Part shown: positions 21,553 through 32,666 of the stretch, one piece after another
Numbering within the stretch: position 1 is the stretch's first letter
Layout of the letters: every line of letters begins with the position of its first letter
Source of the DNA: Spirogloea muscicola
Taxonomy: Eukaryota > Streptophyta > Zygnematophyceae > Spirogloeales > Spirogloeaceae
Assembly (NCBI GenBank): GCA_009602725.1
Contig: WELB01000070.1
Span: 502,773 to 535,438 of the forward strand
Length of the DNA: 32,666 nt
Direction of reading: 5' to 3'
Notes under the pieces: model-generated
What the model saw: only the letters and a program-made list of their open reading frames with translations
Database searches by the model: none
What the model was told of the DNA's origin: nothing
Program-made: the position numbers and the translations under genes

Positions 21553-21876
21553 NACGCTGCCGTCACCGATGTTGCCACCGCCTCTCCCCGAGACGGCGGC
21601 CCCACCAAGCTTCTCCTGCCGTCACCGTGGCCACCCCATCTCAGAGGCCGGCAAGAGATTGATGCAACTATTGGGATCGAACACTTAATCTTTGGTTTTG
21701 GAGACCATTATTCTACTTTGATTCTCGAAATTGCGGCTCGGCTGAGATTTTCCAGACTGAATGATAAATACAAAAATGTCATTTCATGCTATGATCTTCA
21801 CTGTCACTCTGAAGAAGAGATACCAAAAGAAAAGTCAACACAAAACACAACCAAACTAGTCCTACAGAGAAATAAT
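21435..21876. other. Receptor 5' region with GGC run and N
   Basis: The open frame of the receptor continues upstream of the chosen ATG through an Ala/Gly-coding GGC run (about 21508-21552) and an N at 21553. It cannot be followed to a secure start. The rest, to 21876, is AT-richer and is probably receptor promoter plus the 3' UTR of the small upstream gene. Confidence 0.55.
21508..21553. repeat. (GGC)n run ending in N
   Basis: About fifteen GGC triplets end at the single N (21553). The run reads as polyalanine in the receptor frame. It is a likely gap of unknown length. Confidence 0.85.
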
Positions 21877-22389
21877 TCAGTGCACGATGACAGGCTGCAC
21901 TAGCGGGGCTGCGTCGCCCGAGATGCGTACCAGGAGGGCCTCGACAGCCTGCTGCAGGCGGCCACCGAGGTCCACATCGGCCCGGTGGCCTTGCTCACCC
22001 ATCTGCGCCGCAGCACCATCGAGCGTCGTTGCTGGCGGCGAGGCCGACGACGCCGCCTGGCCAAAGGACATGCGGCGGCGTACCGCCACGAGGCCCTCGC
22101 CATCTGAGGTGTTGCTCCCGGCGCCGGCGCTGAAGCAGGCGGCGAGGGCCTCGAACTCGTCGGAGCCGAAGTCCACGGCCAGCGGCGGTTCCGTCTCCGG
22201 CCACGACGCCGTCTCCCACTCCGACGCCTCGCCGTCGCTGCCGTCGCTGCCGCCGCCGCCGCAGCCGCCGCTGCCGCCGCGGCGCCAAGGCCCAGCAAGG
22301 TCCGATTGTCCATTCTGGCTGCGGCCAAGCTCTCGCCGCGCGAGGTGCAGAGCAAGCCCGCACCATTGTGCCGCACCCATGCCTGCCAT
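21877..22389 (-). CDS. Small acidic unknown protein
   Basis: No family is recognised. The frame is convincing because G or C fills almost every third codon position and the peptide is gene-like: SEWETASWPETEPPLAVDF, GSDEFEALAACFSAG, RRRMSFGQAASSA, and a C-terminal amphipathic stretch GRLQQAVEALLVRISG. The stop is at 21877. The start is uncertain. The ATG at 22389 gives 170 residues. An ATG at 22313 in a neighbouring frame (MDNRTLLGLG followed by polyalanine) would join the same body if the GGC run around 22240-22280 has a length error, the pattern seen at the Ns in this window. It is head to head with the DEAD-box gene, so the two share a promoter. The overlapping plus-strand open frame is a shadow except for the last part from 22409. 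Confidence 0.62.
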   Translation of the reverse strand: MAGMGAAQWCGLALHLARRELGRSQNGQSDLAGPWRRGGSGGCGGGGSDGSDGEASEWETASWPETEPPLAVDFGSDEFEALAACFSAGAGSNTSDGEGLVAVRRRMSFGQAASSASPPATTLDGAAAQMGEQGHRADVDLGGRLQQAVEALLVRISGDAAPLVQPVIVH

Positions 22390-22408
22390 CGCTGGGAGCG
22401 CCCGGGGC

Positions 22409-25400
22409 ATGGCGAAGCGAAAGCGCGCCCTCGTCACCGGACCTACGCCGCCGGCGTCCAAGTCCAAGGTGCTTCCATTTTTCTCTTGCTGGAGATGCAG
22501 CAGCCTCGCGGAGCCGCATCTGTCAAGCCGCCGGCTGAGTAGCCTGCCGTACTGACGAGCCAGCCGTTAGCCCCCTGAGCTGCCGGCTGCAGTCTACAGC
22601 TCGCAACTTCGCGACGATGCTCCCTAGCTTGCCTGTATTAGTGAAGGCCCTTAACGGCTAGACAGCGGAGGTCGACATTGCTGACTTAGCTGAGGGCTTT
22701 GCCACAGCAGCAATACATGCAGCGCGGCTGCAAACCCGCTTGCCCACGCTTCTTGCAATCATGACCGTCATTTCTCTCAGCCTGTCTGCGCGCTGCTTGT
22801 CGAGGCGGAGCTATGGAAGGCCTGCTTGCTGATCTGCTGCCAGTGCCGCCCTTGACTGGCTCTGAACCCTTAAACCCTGGTACATCTGAGCTGCAAATTG
22901 CCTCCTCTGACCTGGCTTTGAGCGCTTTTGCTTGCCTACCGGTGTTTCAGAAGGCAGGAAAGAAGGTCACGGCTCTGGCCCGGAGTGAGAGGCCCCTGCG
23001 CGAGTACAGCAAGGAGGATGGCCTCCACCAGATGGCAGAGGAGCAGGATGTGGTGGACGACGCCGCGCTCCCCGACCTTGTGGTGGACGAGGACGAAGAG
23101 CGGCAGCAGAGCGGGAGCGCGGCGGAGACCTCGGGTCTGTTGGAAGGTCATGGCTGGGAGGAGCTAGATGGCAAGGGCAGGCCCAGGGCTTTGCGAGGCA
23201 ATCGAAAGCAGGAGACCGGGAGCAGTCTTGCAGGCGGCACAGTATCTGTGAAGGGTATCCTTAGCTCAACGTCTTTCGAGACGTTGAATGTGTCAGACCC
23301 CACCAGAAAGGGCATCCAGGACCTAGGGTTCCCGTACATGACAGAGGTGAGCGTCTGGCGCGAGGACCTATAAAGCCCACAGCTGTATTGCAGCACCACA
23401 TCCTGCATCACTCGTGCTTGCATGTAACCGCCACGTGCTGTGGTCATAGCACAGAGCCAAGTGCTTTCGACTTGAAAAGTATCTGCTCTGATTGGTATGA
23501 GGTAGGACATTGGTCGCTGGCACTCTCCTTCTGCTAGTCCTCATCCGCCTTGCCAAATCTGCAGTCACGTTCCTTCTTAACCCTTTCTGACTGCTAGAGA
23601 CGGCAAATGTGATACTTCCGGCAGGTGCAAGCGAGGTCAATACCCCAGCTCCTGGCTGGCAAGGATGTTCTTGGAGCCGCAAGGACTGGGTCAGGGAAGA
23701 CGCTTGCGTTCCTCATCCCTGCTGTGGAGCTCCTGTACCATGCCAAGTTCATGCCAAGGAATGGGACTGGTGTGATCATCATTTCTCCTACACGCGAGCT
23801 GGCCATGCAGGTGATGCTTGCCATCATGTTCTTTCTCATTATGTTCTTTCTTGAGCTGTAGCACCTGTGGTGCTCGTCTTGATCCACCTCTGCACAAGTT
23901 TATCGTAACCGCCTGCAGATGATACAGGGACCCTGGCCGACAGTTCTGAGCTATCGATCATAAAAGCTGTGCAATATGGGAAGTCGCTGCTTGCATTTGT
24001 GACTTACAGAGCAATATTTCTCCAGTGGCCTGATGGACTCGCTGGCCTCTCAGATCTACGGAGTGGCGAGGGACATCTGTAAGCACCATAAGCAAACACA
24101 CGGCATCGTCATGGGTGGAGCGAACAGAAGGGTAGAGGCGGAGAAGCTCGCCAAGGGCGTCAATCTTTTAGTTGCTACTCCAGGACGTCTGCTGGATCAT
24201 CTGCAGAATACAAAGGGCTTTGTCTTTCAGAGCCTCAAGGTCAGTTAGCACATCGACCTCCACTAAGGCTGTCTCATGTCAGTGCATTTTGTTTTGATAT
24301 TTGAGTTTGAAATCTCAGATGGTATCGCACCTTAGTATGTTGACTTTCAAGAGAAGCCGGCATTTGAGTTGCAGTACACGGTGAAATCTGCACAGGCTGT
24401 CTGTTTACCATTCCATGTACTTAACTACAAATCTTGGCTTTGCAATACTCTCTGCTTACGTACAGGTTGCTGTTGCAGTGTCTTGTAGTAGATGAGGCCG
24501 ACCGGATCTTGGAGATAGGATTTGAGGAGGAGTTGAAGCAGATAGTCAGACTCCTGCCTAAGGTGTGCGTGCTCTCTACTCACTTGTTCTGCAAGAACCC
24601 CAATGTTGGGAAAGTGGACATTCATTTAAGGCATGCAGGTCATGCATTTGGAATGGTCAGTTGCTTACTCTTCTTTGGGCTTCGCTGTACAGGACAGACA
24701 GACTGTGCTCTTCTCTGCCACTCAAACTACCAAGGTGACTAATTTGCTCATCTGAGACCTTTGAGCATCAGTTGTGGTTGCCCATTTAGAGTTCAGGAGC
24801 ACAGATCCATCGGGCAATCATGCTAGGACATGTTCGCACCACTGACTGCTTCCTTTCTGTCAGACCTCAACATGGTTAGACCCTAATTTCAATCATTGTT
24901 GGCCTGCAAATAATTCTGTGGAGTTGCAGGTCGAGGACCTGGCAAGGGTGAGCTTCAAGAAGGCACCTCTTTACATTGGTGTGGACGACAGTCGCTCCAA
25001 GGTAAGTAATGTGGGAGTTCTACTCCTGCTTGCAGGTCTATCAGGAGTTCTCTTGATGTTCATCTTATGATATGAACCGCTCTTTTCACTCTGTTTCATT
25101 GACTGCAGGCGACCGTGGAAGGGCTTGAGCAAGGCTACTGCGTGGTACCCAGCTTGAAGCGCTTTCTTCTCCTTTTCACCTTCCTGAAGAAGAACCTGAC
25201 GAAGAAGGTACTATCTGCACAATGCGGCTCACTTGTTGTGCCCTTCCTAGAAGCAGAGCCCTGCCCCAAACCTCTGCTTGATGTTGCAAGAGCAGTAGTC
25301 AAGAAGCATATAAGATGTTGAGCATGATAGCTCTTTGGAGCATTGCGACTTGTATGGTAGCGCCTACGTTTAGTCATTCCTGCTATCCATTTCCCTTGTC

Positions 25401-27448
25401 ATGCTATTTAAATCGCAAGTCACTTTGCCTTCTTCTCATTTGTTGCAGGTGATGGTGTTTTTTTCGTCCTGTAACTCTGTGAAGTTTCACCAGGAGCTCC
25501 TCAACTACATTGACATACCCTGCATGGACATTCACGGAAAGCAGAAGCAACAGAAGCGCACAGCCACATACTTTGAGTTTTGCAGTGCAGAGAAGGGCAT
25601 CCTGCTCTGCACAGATGTTGCTGCTCGCGGCCTTGACATTCCTGCCGTGGTATGTAATAGCAGCTGAGCAAAGTGGTGGTCGAATTTAAGTCACTTCCCG
25701 CAAAGTATCATTTGAGCCATGTTTAAGTTATTTCTCTTGCACACTTTACACATCAAATGCATGGATCTTGCTTTCTTACATGACCATATGTTTGCCAGCC
25801 ATACTTTGCAATGGATGTGTCCATGGGAGTGCACAAATTCTCAGTAACAGCGAAGCTCATCTGAAGCTCTTTCATTCCTGGCAGGATTGGATCATTCAGT
25901 ATGACCCACCAGACGATCCTCGGGTGAGTCTGCAGCAGGCAGATTGCTCAATGTCAGTTTCACAGTTGGCTTTGCAGTGTGATATTATGCGAGGATATTG
26001 TGTGGAGCCCTTTAGGCTCGTCAACACAGACGACAGGCGTTGTGACTTTGCAAAATGCATCAGTCGGGGTCTGCAGTTGCAATCTCATGGGGCTCTGACC
26101 TTTTGGGGGGTGTGCGATTTGCAGGAGTACATTCACAGAGTAGGTCGCACTGCTCGAGGCGAGGGAGGAAGGGGCCGGGCATTACTATTTTTGATACCGG
26201 AAGAGCTGGGCTTCCTTCGGTATCTAAGGGTAATGGGGATGATTATGCCACCTTGCTGGGAGTCTAATATCAGGAACTAAGTAGGACACTTACATACTTT
26301 ATTTGGCTTCATAATAGTCCTCAAGTCTCATACCCTGATTCCCCAAATTCTCTGACATACAAAAAAGGTCAGCAGTGTTGCTATGGCTTCACAATCTGCA
26401 TGAGTGTCACGATGACTTCTTGTCTCAGATCGATTGACTGTGCCTGCAGGCCGCAAAGGTGCCGCTGAATGAGTACGAGTTCCCTGACAACAAGATTGCT
26501 AACGTCCAATCGCAGCTGGTAAGCCCTGCCTCAGTGCCTCAGAGGCCTGGCACTGTTGGAGATAGCAATCTTTGTTACTTAGCATGTTGTCTGCCAAATG
26601 AAGGTGGATGAGCGTTGCTTTATAGACAAGTTAAGTCAATGGGCTTGGCTTGAGGACACAAAGCAGTGTGGTATTCAGTAATGGTTGGCGGTAGAGATTG
26701 CTTCCCTGACCTTTCTCTTGCCTCAAAGTGCAAATTTCAGTAGTGCTTCTTGCGAAAGAGTAGCTTCTCATTCCTTTCCTTGACATGTGGAGCAGGAGAA
26801 GCTGATAGAGAAGACCTACCACTTGCACCAGTCAGCGAGGGACGCATACCGGTCGTACCTTCTTGCATATAACTCCCACGCCATGAAGGACATCTTCAAT
26901 GTCCACCGCCTTGATCTTCAGGTGCCACGATTTTCTGCAGTACGCCTAGAGCTTTGATTCAGTATCTTATGCATCTATAGGAGATGCACATGCAAGGTTG
27001 GCAGAGCTAGACGTGCAAGCACAACTCCTGCATGGTGATTGCACTCTTGGCAGAACAGAGCTTTGTAATAGCACAAAGGTGTAAGAGAATGGCTGCTGTT
27101 ACAATTGCAACCATGCAGAATTTGTGGGTATTCTACTTTTTGTTATTCATGCAAGGTTGCAAGTGTTAGGTGCAACTGTACATGTCAGACCTTGTCATTT
27201 GCTAATGCCTTCATGTCTGTCCTTGGAAGCAGGCCGTTGCAAGTTCTTTTGGATTCCACTGTCCTCCTAAGGTAGTCTTGAACTTGGACAGCAGTGCTGC
27301 CAAGTTCCGAAAGGGAAACAAGGGTGGCTTAGCTAGCTCTCAACCTGGCAGCAAGGGCAGGCTCAAGTCTTCAGGGCATGTGTTCAGCTCCCTGAACCCG
27401 TATGGTAAAAGGGCGGCCAATGACACAAGGCAATTTACAAGGATCTGA
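22409..27448 (+). CDS. DDX18: DEAD-box RNA helicase, DDX18/Has1 type
   Basis: Has1/DDX18 is a nucleolar ATP-dependent RNA helicase needed for ribosomal subunit assembly. Exons are 22409-22468, 22951-23346, 23625-23810, 24054-24239, 24479-24562, 24693-24734, 24930-25001, 25109-25207, 25449-25649, 25885-25923, 26125-26229, 26450-26518, 26796-26921 and 27233-27448. They total 1881 bases and 626 residues, and all introns are phase 0. The N-terminus is basic (MAKRKRALV) then acidic. Helicase motifs in order: Q region ([18 protein letters not shown]), [10 protein letters not shown] (170-178), Ia [22 protein letters not shown] (281-284), III SAT (312-314), [24 protein letters not shown] (430-440) and [11 protein letters not shown] (459-467). 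Subfamily marks are [53 protein letters not shown] and EELGFLRYL, followed by the family C-terminal domain with FGFHCPPKV. It shares a promoter region with the small gene on the other strand. Confidence 0.97.
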
Positions 27449-27956
27449 ACGCTGACAAATTCTTGGTAGCTGGTCGTGCACTCGTGCCGTACCGCAGGGC
27501 CTGGTGGTGTTATTGTCACGTGAAGGCCTGAAAGAACGTATTCATTGTCTCTGCGAATTGCAGACAGCGACAAAGCATTTCATCTTGTGCCTAAATAACT
27601 CATACTTTGGACTTGATGTATTGTTCCCTATGTGTAGGCATGAGAAGCTAAGGAGCTTGTGCTCCGGTGCCAGAGAATTCTGGGTCATCATTTTGGGTCA
27701 TGATACCTTTGGTCATCTCTGAGAACATCTTTTACAGACGACTACAATGCTTAAGTGTATTACAGTAGACATACTATTGCAAAGTGCACCAACCCTTGCA
27801 GACCAAGCTGTCCCTTTGGCACCCACTCTTTGAACAATGACTTCCAAAAACCCGCAATGTGCGGTCACTTTACTCTGAAGCACAACTCTGAAGCTGCCAT
27901 TGGCAGCTTCGTTTATAGGTATAGTGCACATCAGTTTTTACCAATGCCAATTGCAC
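27449..27956. other. Convergent intergenic region
   Basis: These 508 bases lie between the stops of the helicase (+) and the copper ATPase (-). Only presumed 3' UTRs are present. A short inverted repeat, gaagctgccattggcagcttc at about 27890-27910, could form a hairpin in either transcript. Confidence 0.6.
27890..27910. terminator. Perfect hairpin in 3' intergenic region
   Basis: The arms gaagctgcca and tggcagcttc pair across a one-base centre, so the whole is a near-perfect palindrome about 50 bases beyond the ATPase stop. In a nuclear genome it is more likely a 3' UTR structure or chance than a true terminator. Confidence 0.35.
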
Positions 27957-30900
27957 CTAGCCCCTGAATTTCAGAGCCTTACCCTGCGCCTTTGTCCCAA
28001 GCTCAACCCGAATGTCAAACAGCTCTATGAGCTTTGGTTTTCTGTACATTCGCAGCGCAAGTGACGAGCAGACAACGCTTACGGAGGAAAAGGCCATGGC
28101 AGCGCCAGCGAGCCACGGCGGTAGGCGCACAAGGAAGCAGGGGTAGAAGACGCCTGCGGCGAGCGGGATGCCCATGACATTGTACCCCATGGCCCATGCA
28201 TAGTTGGTGCGGATTCGGTCGAATGTCTTGCGCGAGAGGTCGATGGCAGTGACCACATCCTCCAGGTTGGACCGCATGAGCACGTAGTCTGCCGCCTCGA
28301 TGGCAATGTCCGTGCCGCTGCCCACGGCCATGCCCACATCGGCCGCAGCGAGTGCTGGGGAGTCGTTAATGCCGTCGCCAACGACGGCCACAACAACAGC
28401 GCCACCACATTGCAGAGTCCGCACTGTGTCGGCCTTGCCTGATGGCAGCACCTCAGCATACACCTCCTCGATGCCGATCTCCTTGGCAACAGCGCGTGCT
28501 GTATGCCAGTTGTCGCCCGTCAGCATGACAGAGCGGATGCCCATGCGAGCCAGACCTTCCACAACAACCGCCGCCTCGGGTTTGAGCGGGTCCGCAACGG
28601 CGAAGGCCGCTGCCAATATGCCGCTCACGGCGGCGAGGACGCACGTGCGTGCTCTGGACTCCTCACGCTGCAGGTACTCCTCTGCAGCCTCCGTAAAGAC
28701 AACCGCGTGCCGTCGCATCAGCTGCCAGTTGCCCACCTGGAAGAGTAGTAAGTGTAGCAGTCAACATCATCAGTCAACATCATCTTTGGCACTTTTCCAA
28801 CTGGCAATAGATGCACACTCCGCCCTTCTTCTCGACAGGAGATGTTCCAAGCAAGCACACACTAATGAGAAAGTTGTGGTGAGCCCGGATGGCCTAGAAT
28901 CATTGCCTTTGAGCAGTCAGGAGCGCACCAGCACAGCAGATCCACCAACTGTGCAGCTTACGCCCTCGCCAAGCAGGGCCTCAAAGCCCTCTGCCGCCTG
29001 CAGCCACGTGACATCTTTCTTCGCAGTCTCCCGCTTATCGTCGCTTGCCCACGCGTCGTCCTTTGCTGCCGTCACCACCTGCTGATTACCAAAAACGAGC
29101 ACGTGCCGCGCATACGCCACCAGAGCCTGCCCAATGGGGTGCTCACTACCGCTCTCAGCCGCTGCCACCAGCCCCAGGACCTTGACAATATCTCTGGACT
29201 CGCCAAAGAGCTTGCAGCTTGTAACCACCGGCCGCCCCTTAGTCAACGTTCCCGTTTTGTCGAAGACCACAGTCTGAATCTGCCTCGCGGAAAGAAGAAC
29301 ATCAGAAAGATCCCAATGACATCAACCGTACCATGGCAGCCTATCTTCTCCTGGTGACGTACTTAACTAGTTACTGCTTATTATTCGTTCTGCAAGGGAG
29401 GTTATTCGCATTGTACTTTGTGGGCTCGCTCCAGAGCATCTCCGCCCTTTATGAGGATGCCGTTGCTAGCGCCAATGCCCGTGGCAACCATAACTGCAGT
29501 CGGTGTGGCCAGGCCCAGGGCGCATGGGCAGGCGATGACCAGCACGGCAATGCCAAATAGCAGTGCGAAGAGGAAATGGTCCGTGCCGGCGGGCAGCCAG
29601 CTGTCGGGGATGGCGCCCGCCTCGCCGGCCATGTACCAGCAGAGCCAGGTAAGGATAGCAAGCAGCACCACCACTGGCACAAAGATGCTTGACACCTGCG
29701 AAAGCCGGTCTTCGAAGTGGCTCAGCGGCTCTATCTTGCAAGATGGGGGGACAAAAAGGGCCACTCATGCATTCCCATGCACTTGACGTAGTGATGAAGC
29801 AGCAGAGTGGTTGCAAGTATTTCAGACCAAATGAGCTTCTTATTAGACAAGATAATATGCTCCTTGAGATGGTAACAAGTCCTTCCACCACCAAGTAAGG
29901 TGGTGCAGATGAGCACCCCTTGCCCAATATTAAACTCAAGTTGCTGCAGATTCTTGACAGACACTGTGAATCACTGCAGCTCGCAGACCCTAACTTGGTC
30001 TCCTTCTGCCCAGTCCGACCTGACTTCATATACATCTGTTGACCTGGAGTGCATTGCACGAGCGCTTGGTCACTCACATAATCTGCGAACCGCTGGATTG
30101 GGGCCTTCGACATCTGTGCTGTCTCTACCAGGCGCACAATCCTCGCCAGAGCAGTATCGGAGCCAACCCGCAGGGCCTTCACATGCAGGAGGCCCGTGAG
30201 GTTGATGGTTCCGCCAACCGCCGCTGCGCCAGGCGCCTTGGGCACGGGTGCAGATTCACCAGTGATCATTGACTCATCCACGTGGCTGCTGCCATGTACC
30301 ACCTGCCCGTCCGCCGGCACCTTGGCCCCCGGAATAACCTGCAGCCAAATTTCTGCAAAAGCATCAATGAGCCTTATAGACTTAAGTGCACACTGCTGTC
30401 ATGGCCCTCCATTGGGCCATGACATTAGGTACTATCCACAAGGTACTACCTACAAGAAGGCAAACCCTCATGAAAGTGCTTTGGGTGTCATCTCTGATTG
30501 AGTAATGGTGCATAGAGCGCAGCTACCACGCTCATGTCTATCTTGGCCTCACCTTGAGGATGTCACCCCGGTGGACGAGACGGGTGTCTATCTCCCGCTC
30601 CGTCACCACCTTACCATCTGTCGTTGACACAGCACGGAAGCAACCACATCAGCACCGGAAGACAAATTTGCGACCTCATGGCCGCCCGCCTCAGGTCATT
30701 GTAAGAGGCAAAGGGCCCCCATTTGGTTGCTTGTGTGCTCCTGCACCTGCCCCCACTTCAAGGATTATTGCTGTTGCAGGCGCCAGCTGCAGCAATTTTG
30801 AGATAGCCTCAGAAGTGCGGCCCTTTGCCACGACCTGCAGAAGGGACGCCGGATGCGACCGCTCAGCCTCGCCATAGCAAAGCACAGCAGCGTTGATGCG

Positions 30901-32666
30901 AGGCAGACTCCAGGCGTGCTCGTGCAGCTGAAGATAGGCTTGCTGGACATACAATGTAAGCCTTAACAGTGCCGCGGGTCAGGCAGCTTGCTTGGCATGT
31001 AGGACGCAAAGGCATGAGAGCTCAGTGACTCAATCAGAAACATGAGTCTGCTTCTGAAGCAGGTTAGACAGGAGAAGAGGGCAAGTTCCCGTACCTCCAA
31101 GTATTTGCCGAGTAGAATGAACGTGATGAGCATTGCACTAGTCTCAAAAAAGTCGGCTGATGGTAGGTTGCGGCGCCAGGCAACTGAGAGCACTGAGAAT
31201 ACGGAGTAGAAGTAGGCGGCGGACGTGCCGAGCGCCACAAGCACGTCCATGTTGGCGGCGCCGTGGCGCAGCGACCGGTAGGCGCCAACGTAGAAGCGAG
31301 CGCCGATGCCGAATTGCACGGGCGTGACCAATGCAAGCTTGAGCCACGAGCCGAGCGCCAGCGGCCCCAGGCGCACCATGAGCAACTCGTGCAGCACGGG
31401 AATATGTGGGCACACCATTGCCAAAAGAAACGCCGGAATCTGCAGCCGCCCTCGCCACCAATTTTGCAAGTTAAGAAGGGGCTTGGAGTGCAAGCCTTGA
31501 CACCACCATAAGAACTTTTTGTAATTTGTATAATGGAGATGCTAGAGGAGCATACGTTGACAACGCCTGTATGGCATAAGCGCTCACCGTAAAGGCGGCA
31601 CTGAGGAAGAAGAGGCGGCGGTACTTGTCAGCTTCCTGGCTGCGGTCGTGCGCTTGTAAGGCGTGGAAGCTGGGCATGTGTGCGCGGAGCTTGCCATCGG
31701 GCCCATCGACGCCAGCAACGGCCTCCACCAGCGCCCGCAGCCCACACACCTCGGGGTCGTACAACACGTCCGCACTCTCCGTGCGGTGGCACGCGGCGAC
31801 CTGGCGCACGCCCTTGACTTCTCGCAGCGCAGCCTCCACGCGGAGCGCCGCGTCCTCGCGCCACATGCCAGTGATGTTGAGGACCACCCGGTCCACCTCA
31901 CCGGTTGCGAGGAGCTCGCCCTCAAAGCCAGCGTCTTCTATCGCTCCAACGATAGCTTTGGGGTCCACCAGCTGCAAGGCAAGACCGCACGCACGCCAAG
32001 GTGGCAGGGAAGCCGAGTCAGTGGCCAACAGCGAATATGCATCCGCTCTCGACTGCAGTGCTGCGACTCAGTGTCGAGGTGCGCTGAGGAGGCAGAGCGG
32101 GGACACAGCCCTGACCTCGGGATCGTACTCCACCTCCGCCTGCTCCGTGGCGAGCGCCACCGACGCTCGCAGCACGCCCCGCACGGCGAGCAGCGCGGCC
32201 TCCACCGAGCCGACGCAGGCGCTGCAGGTCATTCCGGACACCCGGAAGCGGCCGACGACGCTGGCCAGCTGCGCGCCGGCGGCGCCGCCCGCCGGCGGCA
32301 GCGGCGCCTGCAGCAGCGCCTCCGCCTCGAAGCCCGCGTCCTCGACGGCCTCCACCAGGTCCTCGACCTGAGGCGGGGCAGGCGGCGACGACCAGTCAGG
32401 CCAGCCGGCACGACCAGGATGAGGTCCTTCATGCAGCAAAGCAGGATGCTCCTCAGCCAGTGGAGCGCCACTGGCGGCGGCGGCAACGGTCGCTCACCTT
32501 GATTTGCGCGGGGTCGTAGACGACCTCGGCTCGGTTCTGCAGGAGTGCGACGGAGGCGGAGGCGACCCCCGGGAGCGCGGCGAGCGCGCGCTCCACCGAG
32601 GACGAGCACGCGGCGCAGGTCATGCCGCCGACGCGCAGCCCCGCGCGCGCCTTCGCCGCCGGCGCG
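27957..32666 (-). CDS. RAN1: Cu+ P1B-type ATPase, RAN1/HMA7-like (5' end cut)
   Basis: This ATP-driven Cu+ pump resembles RAN1/HMA7, which loads copper into the secretory pathway and is needed for ethylene-receptor function in plants. Minus-strand exons: 32498->32666, 32116-32367, 31588-31971, 31095-31439, 30747-30834, 30553-30617, 30078-30338, 29417-29695, 28929-29279, 27957-28736; 990 residues from the window edge, all phases matching. Three N-terminal heavy-metal domains: GGMTCAAC (13-20), SGMTCSAC (100-107), and a third ([13 protein letters not shown]) without the CxxC. Then the phosphatase motif TGES (460-463), CPC (577-579), phosphorylation site DKTGT with Asp621, SEHP with His661, TGDN (804-807) and GDGINDS (851-857). 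AMGYN in helix 7 and MAFSS in helix 8 are the class 1B-1 copper residues. Whole stretches such as [17 protein letters not shown] and [17 protein letters not shown] favour RAN1 over HMA5. Only a short N-terminal piece is missing. Confidence 0.96.

Noticed and set aside
21887-22555. 222-codon plus-strand open frame
   Set aside because: Most of it is the shadow of the small acidic gene on the other strand. Only the part from 22409 (MAKRKRALV) is real, as helicase exon 1.

Overview
The window is nuclear DNA from a photosynthetic eukaryote of the green lineage, most likely a streptophyte (charophyte-type) alga, though a chlorophyte cannot be excluded. The genes carry many short GT-AG introns with GTGAG-type donors and TGCAG acceptors. 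Exons are GC-rich with strong G/C at third codon positions, and N-terminal exons hold long GGC/GCC runs. The gene set includes an ethylene-receptor-type hybrid histidine kinase, a RAN1/HMA7-type copper P-type ATPase, plant-type DUF3054 and DUF218 proteins and an AVT-like amino acid transporter. All gene models below were built by hand from splice sites, phase continuity and remembered family motifs. No alignment or database search was run.

Layout: (1) <1-2108 (+), 3' part of an AAAP amino acid transporter. (2) 3062-5804 (-), complete nine-exon GPN3 GTPase. (3) 6597-8042 (+), DUF3054 membrane protein, divergent from GPN3. (4) 8043-10329, gene-poor and rich in a dispersed repeat. (5) 10330-12572 (+), alanine-rich coiled-coil protein of unknown function. 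(6) 13090-14659 (-), DUF218 membrane-anchored protein. (7) 15780-21434 (-), fifteen-exon ethylene-receptor-like histidine kinase with GAF and receiver domains. (8) 21877-22389 (-), small acidic unknown protein, head to head with (9) 22409-27448 (+), fourteen-exon DDX18/Has1 DEAD-box helicase. (10) 27957->32666 (-), RAN1/HMA7-like Cu+ ATPase, nearly complete and cut at the window edge. No tRNA, rRNA, CRISPR array or recognisable transposase was seen.

The most interesting feature is that an ethylene-receptor homologue and a RAN1-type copper pump, which in land plants form one pathway (RAN1 supplies the Cu+ that the receptor needs to bind ethylene), lie about 6.5 kb apart on the same strand. Yet the receptor, as spliced here, keeps the conserved first transmembrane helix but lacks the Cys and His of helix 2 that hold the copper. 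Either a ligand-bearing micro-exon or sequence has been missed, or this is a receptor that has lost canonical ethylene binding while keeping a complete kinase and receiver.

Assembly quality matters for interpretation. Each of the three single Ns (6657, 10900, 21553) lies in or near GC-rich repetitive coding sequence. Two of them coincide with a change of reading frame. The transporter carries a pair of compensating frame changes.
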